Assembly: GCA_947313765.1 (NCBI GenBank)
Contig: CAMZNQ010000193.1
Location: 1 to 10,004, forward strand
Source: an uncultured Sulfurovum sp.
Lineage (GTDB): Bacteria > Campylobacterota > Campylobacteria > Campylobacterales > Sulfurovaceae
DNA: 10,004 nucleotides
Direction of reading: 5' to 3'
Below the pieces are notes generated by a model. It saw only the letters and a program-made list of their open reading frames with translations. It was not told the origin of the DNA and ran no database searches. The position numbers were made by a program, and so were the translations under genes. Positions within the stretch are counted from its first letter, which is position 1; every line of letters starts with the position of its first letter. Below are positions 5,346 through 10,004 of this stretch, piece after piece.

Positions 5346-7001
5346 GTGTCATTAGCTTTAGCACGAAAATATCGCCCCTCATCTTTTGATGATTTGATTG
5401 GTCAAGAGGCCGTTTCTCAAACACTCTCTTTGGCACTTGATAGTGATAGACTCTCTCATGCATATCTATTTTCAGGTTTAAGAGGTTCAGGAAAAACTTC
5501 AACAGCTCGTATTTTTGCAAAGGCATTGCTTTGTGAAAAAGGAACAACTTCCAAGCCTTGTGAAACTTGCTCTCACTGTATGATGGCAAATGAGTCACGA
5601 CATATGGATATTATAGAGATGGATGGTGCATCAAATCGTAAAATAGATGATATTCGAGATTTGATAGAGCATACAAAATATAAACCTGCATCGGCACGAT
5701 ATAAGGTTTTTATTATTGATGAAGTTCATATGTTGACTAAAGAGGCATTTAATGCTCTACTTAAGACGCTTGAAGAGCCTCCTGCATTTGTAAAATTTAT
5801 CTTAGCAACAACTGACCCACTTAAGTTACCTGCTACGATTTTAAGTAGAACGCAACATTTTAGATTTAGAAAAATTCCTAAAGAGCTTATGTCAAAACAT
5901 TTAGCACATATTTTAAACTTAGAAAAGATAGGGTATGAGCAGAGTGCTTTAGATATTATTGCTCGTTCTAGTGCTGGTTCAGTTCGTGATGCATTAACTC
6001 TTCTTGACCAAGCTATTGTCTACTCTAAAAATTTTGTAGATTTAAATACCATTACAAATATGTTAGGAATTATAGAACCCTCTATCTTAGAATCTTTAAT
6101 CAATGATATATTTGCTAAAGATGAAGTTAGAGTTTTAGAGTTTATTAAAGATTCATCAGAGTTTGAATCTGAGATGGTTATTGATGAGTTAACGCTATAT
6201 TTGAAAGATATACTTCTTAGTGGTTCTCATGAAATTAATCCAATGGTAATTGAACGATTTTTTAGGGTATTATCCGAATCAAAAGCCTTACTAAACATGG
6301 GGTCTGATGGAGAGTTTGTTTTAAGTTTAACTCTATTTAAGATGATGGATAGATTGGAGATAAGAGATATCGACTCCTTAGATAGTAGGATAGTAGTAAA
6401 TAGAACCCCTCCTGCACCCTCTTTAGAAGAGAATTTAACTCCTAAGATAGAGAAAGAGGATAAAAAAAAACCCTTAGATATGGGAGAGAAACTCTTTGAA
6501 GAGTTAATTTTAAAAATCTATGATAATGATAATGAATTAGGAGATTGGTTTAATCATAGTACACGCTATCTATCTTTTGAAGATAATATTTTAACCTTTA
6601 AAGTTTTTGATTTTAAAAGAGATAGAACTCTACTAAAAAATAGATGGATGATTATTAGAACATTTGTTCAAGAGGTTTTTGGAATTGATACTATACTAAA
6701 TGATATTTTTAATGAGGATTTACCATCTTCATTACAGAAAGAGGAAGAGGATAGTATCATAGAAGAAAGTAGCATCATAATGGAAGATTTCCTTGAACCA
6801 ATCTCAATGATAGAAGATGAAATTCTAAATCAAACTATACAAGAAGAGCTTCCAATGAAAAGCTCTTGTATTGCCCCTGAAGATGGTGGAGTTGAATCAG
6901 CTAAAGAGAAAGATGAGGGAACTATTTTAGAAGAACCGATGGTGGCTAAGGCTTTAGAACTATTTGCTCCTAAAAATGTTACAGTCCAAAGGAGAGTTTA
7001 G
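5346..7001 (+). CDS. dnaX: DNA polymerase III subunit tau (and possibly gamma), DnaX
   Basis: DnaX is the ATPase of the clamp loader that places the sliding clamp on DNA and, as tau, ties the polymerases and helicase together. The 551-residue protein opens with the hallmark LARKYRPSSFDDLIGQE. AAA+ motifs: Walker A GLRGSGKT (44-51), four zinc cysteines C63, C72, C75, C78, Walker B IIDEVH (123-128), sensor 1 ATTDP with the SRT Arg finger (R168), and sensor 2 GSVRDALTLLDQA (211-223). The collar domain runs to about 345; a Pro/Glu/Lys linker (about 350-378) leads to the tau tail, which ends in an acidic, low-complexity stretch (460-530). Start is GTG 5346, with AGGAG six nt upstream; an overlapping ATG at 5344 is out of frame and stops after three codons. 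A run of nine A (6462-6470) in the linker may produce a shorter gamma form. First gene of a tight operon. Confidence 0.97.
   Translation: MSLALARKYRPSSFDDLIGQEAVSQTLSLALDSDRLSHAYLFSGLRGSGKTSTARIFAKALLCEKGTTSKPCETCSHCMMANESRHMDIIEMDGASNRKIDDIRDLIEHTKYKPASARYKVFIIDEVHMLTKEAFNALLKTLEEPPAFVKFILATTDPLKLPATILSRTQHFRFRKIPKELMSKHLAHILNLEKIGYEQSALDIIARSSAGSVRDALTLLDQAIVYSKNFVDLNTITNMLGIIEPSILESLINDIFAKDEVRVLEFIKDSSEFESEMVIDELTLYLKDILLSGSHEINPMVIERFFRVLSESKALLNMGSDGEFVLSLTLFKMMDRLEIRDIDSLDSRIVVNRTPPAPSLEENLTPKIEKEDKKKPLDMGEKLFEELILKIYDNDNELGDWFNHSTRYLSFEDNILTFKVFDFKRDRTLLKNRWMIIRTFVQEVFGIDTILNDIFNEDLPSSLQKEEEDSIIEESSIIMEDFLEPISMIEDEILNQTIQEELPMKSSCIAPEDGGVESAKEKDEGTILEEPMVAKALELFAPKNVTVQRRV
6462..6505 (+). 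promoter_or_regulatory. Candidate dnaX slippage/frameshift site with downstream hairpin
   Basis: Nine consecutive A (6462-6470) are read as three AAA lysine codons (373-375), between the clamp-loader core and the tau tail. In the -1 frame, or with one A added to the mRNA, nine new residues follow and TGA at 6497-6499 ends a 384-residue product. In the +1 frame, or with one A lost, AAC CCT TAG (stop 6475-6477) ends a 376-residue product. A perfect 6-bp hairpin AACTCT-TTGA-AGAGTT (6490-6505) follows 19 nt after the run, longer than usual for ribosomal frameshifting. A GAGGA sequence lies immediately upstream (6456-6460). In Thermus thermophilus, dnaX gamma arises by transcriptional slippage on a run of nine A, and in E. 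coli by -1 frameshifting at A AAA AAG; the resemblance is in position and sequence, the function here is inferred. Confidence 0.55.
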
Positions 7002-7002
7002 G

Positions 7003-7626
7003 ATGCTTTTAGCAGACATAGGAAATACAAGAGTACATATCTATAATGGTAAAGAGGTATTACATCTTAGCCATAAAGAGGCAATAGAACAATATTCAGA
7101 TAAACATGTAAAATATATAAGTGTAAAACATCAACTAAAAGATGATTTTAATAGTTTAGATAGTTGGGAAGATATATCAGAAGAGATAACAATAGAGAAT
7201 GAATATGCCACAATGGGAGTTGACCGAAAGGCTCTATGTTTATCTCATAAAAATGGAATTTTTGTAAGTGCAGGTTCTGCTATTACTGTTGATGTAGTAG
7301 AGGAGGGTAGATATGTGGGTGGATTTCTACTTTTAGGTTTAAAAGCTCATGTTGACGCTTATGCTTCTATATCACCTGCTTTAGATGTGGAGTTTAATAG
7401 AGACATATCTTTAAATGAGTTACCCAAAACAACAAAAGATGCAATAAGTTTTGGTATAATTTCATCTATAAAAATACTCATAGATAAGTATAAATCAGAT
7501 AAAAAACTTTATATATCAGGTGGAGATGGAGAGTTTATATCCTCTTTTTTTGATAATTCTATTTTTGATGAGAGCTTAATATTTCAGGGTATGATTAATA
7601 TAATTAAAAAAGGTAGAGAATGTTAA
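7003..7626 (+). CDS. coaX: Type III pantothenate kinase CoaX
   Basis: CoaX phosphorylates pantothenate with ATP, the first step of coenzyme A synthesis; the family needs a monovalent cation and is not inhibited by CoA. The 207-residue length fits the compact Campylobacterota enzymes. Motifs of the ASKHA fold: D5-I-G-N-T-R with following NG (phosphate 1 motif), G72-V-D-R75 (pantothenate pocket), SAGSAITVD (89-97) with catalytic-type D97, EEGRYVGGF (100-108), and ISGGDGEF (171-178) for adenosine contact. Usual G-T-A-x-T is replaced by GSAIT. ATG 7003 lies one nt after the dnaX stop, with AAAGGAGA (6988-6995) as ribosome site inside the dnaX end; an upstream TTG frame opening at 6964 would add 13 residues that do not fit the family. 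The last seven nt overlap the hisG start, so translation is probably coupled. Confidence 0.94.
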   Translation: MLLADIGNTRVHIYNGKEVLHLSHKEAIEQYSDKHVKYISVKHQLKDDFNSLDSWEDISEEITIENEYATMGVDRKALCLSHKNGIFVSAGSAITVDVVEEGRYVGGFLLLGLKAHVDAYASISPALDVEFNRDISLNELPKTTKDAISFGIISSIKILIDKYKSDKKLYISGGDGEFISSFFDNSIFDESLIFQGMINIIKKGREC

Positions 7627-8246
7627 CAGTAGCACTTCCAAAGGGGAGAATAGCAGAGGAGACTTTGGCAATATTTGCTGAAATATTTGGTGGAGAGTTT
7701 AAGTTTGAGGGGCGTGAGCTTATTATGGAGGTTGGAGATTTCCGTTTTTTAAATGTAAGAAATCAAGATGTACCAACCTATGTTGAGTATGGCTCTGCAG
7801 ATATTGGAGTTGTTGGGCTTGATGTTATCACAGAAAAAGAGTTAGATATTGTAAAGCTTTTAGATATGCAGATGGGAAAGTGTAAAGTCTCTATTGGTAT
7901 TAAAAATGAAGATGAACGAGATTGGAGTAAGCCAAATATTAAGAGAGCTACTAAAATGGTGAATATTACAGAGCAGTATTTTGCTAAAAAAGCTGTAGGA
8001 GTTGAGATTATTAAACTATATGGCTCAATAGAGTTAGCACCTTTAGTTGGTTTAGCAGATGCAATTGTTGACATTGTAGAGACAGGTGCAACCATGAGAG
8101 AGAATGGACTTAAAGTAGCAGAAGATATTATGGACTCCTCTGTTCACTTGATTGCAAATAAAAACTCATACTATGAAAAGAAAGATGAGGTTCTATCTCT
8201 CTATGAGAAGATAAATAGAGTGGTGCAAAGTCGTAGTAATATATAA
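7620..8246 (+). CDS. hisG: ATP phosphoribosyltransferase, short-form catalytic subunit HisG
   Basis: HisG joins ATP and PRPP to give phosphoribosyl-ATP, the committed step of histidine synthesis, in the cytosol. At 208 residues it is the short form, with the two lobes of the periplasmic-binding-protein-like catalytic core but no C-terminal regulatory ACT-like domain. Motifs: PKGR (7-10), RNQDVPTYVEYGSADIG (47-63), and the PRPP-binding DIVETGATMRENGL (151-164). Short HisG works in a complex with HisZ, a histidyl-tRNA-synthetase-like regulatory subunit, which is not in this window and should be encoded elsewhere. ATG 7620 overlaps the coaX stop by seven nt (ATGTTAA); AAGG lies six nt upstream. 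No other his gene is adjacent, so histidine genes are scattered as is common in Campylobacterota. Confidence 0.96.
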   Translation: MLTVALPKGRIAEETLAIFAEIFGGEFKFEGRELIMEVGDFRFLNVRNQDVPTYVEYGSADIGVVGLDVITEKELDIVKLLDMQMGKCKVSIGIKNEDERDWSKPNIKRATKMVNITEQYFAKKAVGVEIIKLYGSIELAPLVGLADAIVDIVETGATMRENGLKVAEDIMDSSVHLIANKNSYYEKKDEVLSLYEKINRVVQSRSNI

Positions 8247-8256
8247 ATACCATTGA

Positions 8257-8279
8257 ATTTTTATTTTATGAATAAAAAT
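8257..8279 (+). terminator. AT-only hairpin after hisG, weak terminator candidate
   Basis: ATTTTTATT (8257-8265) and AATAAAAAT (8271-8279) pair perfectly over 9 bp with a 5-nt loop, eleven nt past the hisG stop. There are no G-C pairs and no T-tract after it, so it may be a weak end for the dnaX-coaX-hisG transcript or simply a product of AT-rich sequence. It stands at the border between housekeeping genes and the modification gene. Confidence 0.35.
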
Positions 8280-8343
8280 CAGTTAAAATTAGATTTATAA
8301 AACATTATAATTTACCATATTTTCAGATATATTAATTTTTTAT

Positions 8344-8352
8344 TGTTATAAT
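8344..8352 (+). promoter_or_regulatory. Extended -10 promoter of the fused DNA methyltransferase
   Basis: TGTTATAAT matches TGnTATAAT exactly, with a T-rich stretch directly upstream, and predicts a start near 8359 and a leader of under 20 nt carrying AAGGAG (8365-8370). The ten bases TTATAATTTA occur both here (8346-8355) and at 8305-8314, exactly 41 bp apart. This direct repeat could be a tandem promoter or a pair of operator half-sites of the kind used by controllers of restriction-modification genes; either is speculative. Confidence 0.6.
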
Positions 8353-8376
8353 TTATTCTAAAAAAAGGAGTAGCTT

Positions 8377-10004
8377 ATGAAAACAAAAAGTTTATTTGAT
8401 TTTATAGATGATTTAGATAGTAAAGGAAATAAAATAAAAGCTTTCACTTATATTTCTCTTTTTTCTAGTGCAGGAGTTGGTTGTTATGGATTTAAACAGC
8501 AGAAGTTTAAATGTATAGCGACCAATGAATATTTAGAAAAAAGATTGAAAATACAACAATATAATAATAAGTGTATTTTTTCTACAGGATATATTCATGG
8601 AGATATAGCAAGTAGTACGATTCAAGATAAAATTTATAAAGAATTAGAAAATAGTAATGTTAAAGATTTAGATGTTTTAATTGCAACTCCTCCGTGTCAA
8701 GGCATGTCTGTTGCTAATCATAAAAAGAAAAATGAGACAAAAAGAAACTCTTTGGTAGTAGAATCCATTAAAATTGTTGATAAAATCAAACCAAAAATAT
8801 TTATATTTGAAAATGTAAGAGCTTTTTTAAATACTATCTGTACGGATATTGATGATAAAGATAAACCTATTTCAGAAGCTATAGAATTAAGATTAGAGGG
8901 AGAATATAATATATTATCAAAGATTGTAAATTTTAGAGATTATGGCTCTCATTCAAGTCGAACACGAACTTTAGTTATTGGTGTTAGAAAAGATTTGGTT
9001 AATATTAGCCCTTATCAACTGTTTCCTAAAAAACAGAAAGCAAAAAACTTAAAAGAGTTAATTGGAGATTTAAACTCTTTATCTGTTATGGGAGAGATTG
9101 ATGAAAATGATATTTACCATTCGTTTAGAAGTTATGATAAAAAAATGTTATCTTGGATAGAAAATATAAAAGAGGGTGAATCAGCATTTGACAACACTGA
9201 ACCTCACAGAATTCCACATCAAATAAAAGATGGAAAGATTGTTTTTAATCAAAATAAAAATGGGGATAAATATTCAAGATGGTATTGGAATAGAGTTGCT
9301 CCTTGTATTCATACTAGAAATGATATTTTATCTAGTCAAAGTACAATACACCCAACGGATAATAGAGTTTTTAGTATTAGAGAGATTATGAGAATGATGA
9401 CTATTCCCCATGAGTTTAATTGGTCAAGTATGGATTTTAAAAGATTAAATAAATTATCTATTGAAGAAAAGAGAAAATTTTTAAAAGAAGAAGAGTTAAA
9501 AATTCGTCAATGTATTGGAGAAGCTGTTCCAACTAAAATATTTGAACAAATTGCATTAAATATAAAACAAGCTCTTAATCGTAAAAAGTTTTCTATTAAT
9601 GAAATTAATAAACTAATTGAAGAACATGACCTTTTAGAAAAAGATGTATTAAAAGAATTTTTAATACAAAATCCTTTGAAGTTAAATATTAACATACTTT
9701 ATAATATCGCAGAACTTTCTAATTTAAAGAGAAATGAGACAAAAGCGTATTTTACAAGAGAAGATATTGTTTTTAATGTGATAAGTAAATTACCTGAATT
9801 TAAAGGTAAAAAAGTTATTAAAATTTTAGAGCCATCTGTTGGAATTGGAAACTTTTTGCCCCAAATATTTAAAAAATATGAGCATATAGAGAGTGTTATT
9901 CTTGATGTTATAGATCTTGATAGTAATTCATTAGAGATATTAAAAATATTACTTAAAAAAAGTAAAATTCCCAACAACTTTACTATTAATTTTATTAATG
10001 ATGA
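8377..10004 (+). CDS. Fused C5-cytosine / N6-adenine DNA methyltransferase (cut by right edge)
   Basis: An open frame of 542 codons runs off the window end. Residues about 23-398 are a complete C5-cytosine methyltransferase: motif I SLFSSAGVGCYGF (27-39), motif II ATNEY (48-52), motif IV ATPPCQGMS (103-111) with catalytic C107, motif VI ENV (145-147), motif VIII SRTRTLVIGV (194-203), a target-recognition region of about 100 residues, motif IX around NRVFSIREIMRM (329-340), and motif X GEAVP (381-385). A helical linker (about 400-455) follows, then AYFTREDIVFNVI (457-469), like motif X of N6-adenine methyltransferases, and ILEPSVGIGNFLP (483-495), their motif I, with VIDLD (511-515) as the acidic motif II. 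The expected NPPY lies beyond the edge. Such a protein would methylate both a cytosine and an adenine, probably on opposite strands of an asymmetric site. ATG 8377 has AAGGAG six nt upstream. It is separate from hisG and more AT-rich, which suggests acquisition. Confidence 0.88.
   Translation, partial: MKTKSLFDFIDDLDSKGNKIKAFTYISLFSSAGVGCYGFKQQKFKCIATNEYLEKRLKIQQYNNKCIFSTGYIHGDIASSTIQDKIYKELENSNVKDLDVLIATPPCQGMSVANHKKKNETKRNSLVVESIKIVDKIKPKIFIFENVRAFLNTICTDIDDKDKPISEAIELRLEGEYNILSKIVNFRDYGSHSSRTRTLVIGVRKDLVNISPYQLFPKKQKAKNLKELIGDLNSLSVMGEIDENDIYHSFRSYDKKMLSWIENIKEGESAFDNTEPHRIPHQIKDGKIVFNQNKNGDKYSRWYWNRVAPCIHTRNDILSSQSTIHPTDNRVFSIREIMRMMTIPHEFNWSSMDFKRLNKLSIEEKRKFLKEEELKIRQCIGEAVPTKIFEQIALNIKQALNRKKFSINEINKLIEEHDLLEKDVLKEFLIQNPLKLNINILYNIAELSNLKRNETKAYFTREDIVFNVISKLPEFKGKKVIKILEPSVGIGNFLPQIFKKYEHIESVILDVIDLDSNSLEILKILLKKSKIPNNFTINFIND

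Noticed and set aside
6964..7002. Upstream TTG start that would extend CoaX by 13 residues into dnaX
   Set aside because: The extension does not look like the family, while ATG 7003 has an AGGAGA ribosome site at the right distance and gives the standard MLLADIGNTR start.
7778..8095. Antisense open frame inside hisG
   Set aside because: It is Ser/Thr/Ile-rich, typical of the reverse complement of a real coding region, and hisG is certain.
9507..9977. Two minus-strand open frames opposite the methyltransferase
   Set aside because: They are Phe/Ile/Leu/Ser-rich mirror frames of Lys/Asn/Glu-rich coding sequence, and the plus strand carries continuous methyltransferase motifs.
8377..10004. Reading the adenine-methyltransferase segment as a separate overlapping gene
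   Set aside because: It lies in the same continuous frame as the cytosine methyltransferase, with no stop between them and no convincing internal ribosome site plus start at the domain border.

Overview
The window is AT-rich chromosomal DNA that most likely comes from a free-living Campylobacterota bacterium of the Sulfurimonas/Sulfurovum type. This rests on the low GC content, the style of the MurC, DnaX, CoaX and aminotransferase proteins, and repeated TGnTATAAT extended -10 promoters without clear -35 boxes. HisG is the short form, which points away from Campylobacter jejuni, whose enzyme is the long form. The assignment is an inference from sequence style; no database was searched.

Left part (1-2948, minus strand): a compact operon read leftwards. 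It contains a class I/II aminotransferase resembling succinyldiaminopimelate transaminase, an unrecognised helical cytosolic protein, and murC, which runs off the left edge. The outer genes both serve peptidoglycan precursor supply (diaminopimelate and UDP-MurNAc-alanine).

Middle (3037-5257): a small secreted four-cysteine protein (minus) lies divergent from a secreted protein with two thioredoxin-like folds (plus). They are separated by an AT-rich promoter region with a partial Fur-like GATAAT repeat. A membrane-anchored zinc metallopeptidase of the YpfJ type follows on the minus strand, convergent with the thioredoxin-like gene.

Right part (5346-8246, plus strand): a tight run dnaX-coaX-hisG (1-nt gap, then 7-nt overlap), covering the replication clamp loader, coenzyme A synthesis and histidine synthesis. 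The dnaX gene has a run of nine A exactly where the clamp-loader core ends and the tau-specific tail begins. Both other frames stop within a few codons, so a short gamma-like product from slippage is plausible.

Right edge (8377-10004+, plus strand): after a 130-bp AT-rich gap with its own extended -10 promoter comes a large modification gene cut by the window end. Its first ~400 residues are a complete C5-cytosine DNA methyltransferase. The same reading frame then continues into the start of an N6-adenine methyltransferase (motif X-like segment and motif I). This fused dual-base methyltransferase, probably the first gene of a restriction-modification or related defence locus, and the dnaX slippage site are the two most noteworthy items. 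No tRNA, rRNA, CRISPR array, insertion sequence or intergenic gap above 300 bp was seen.
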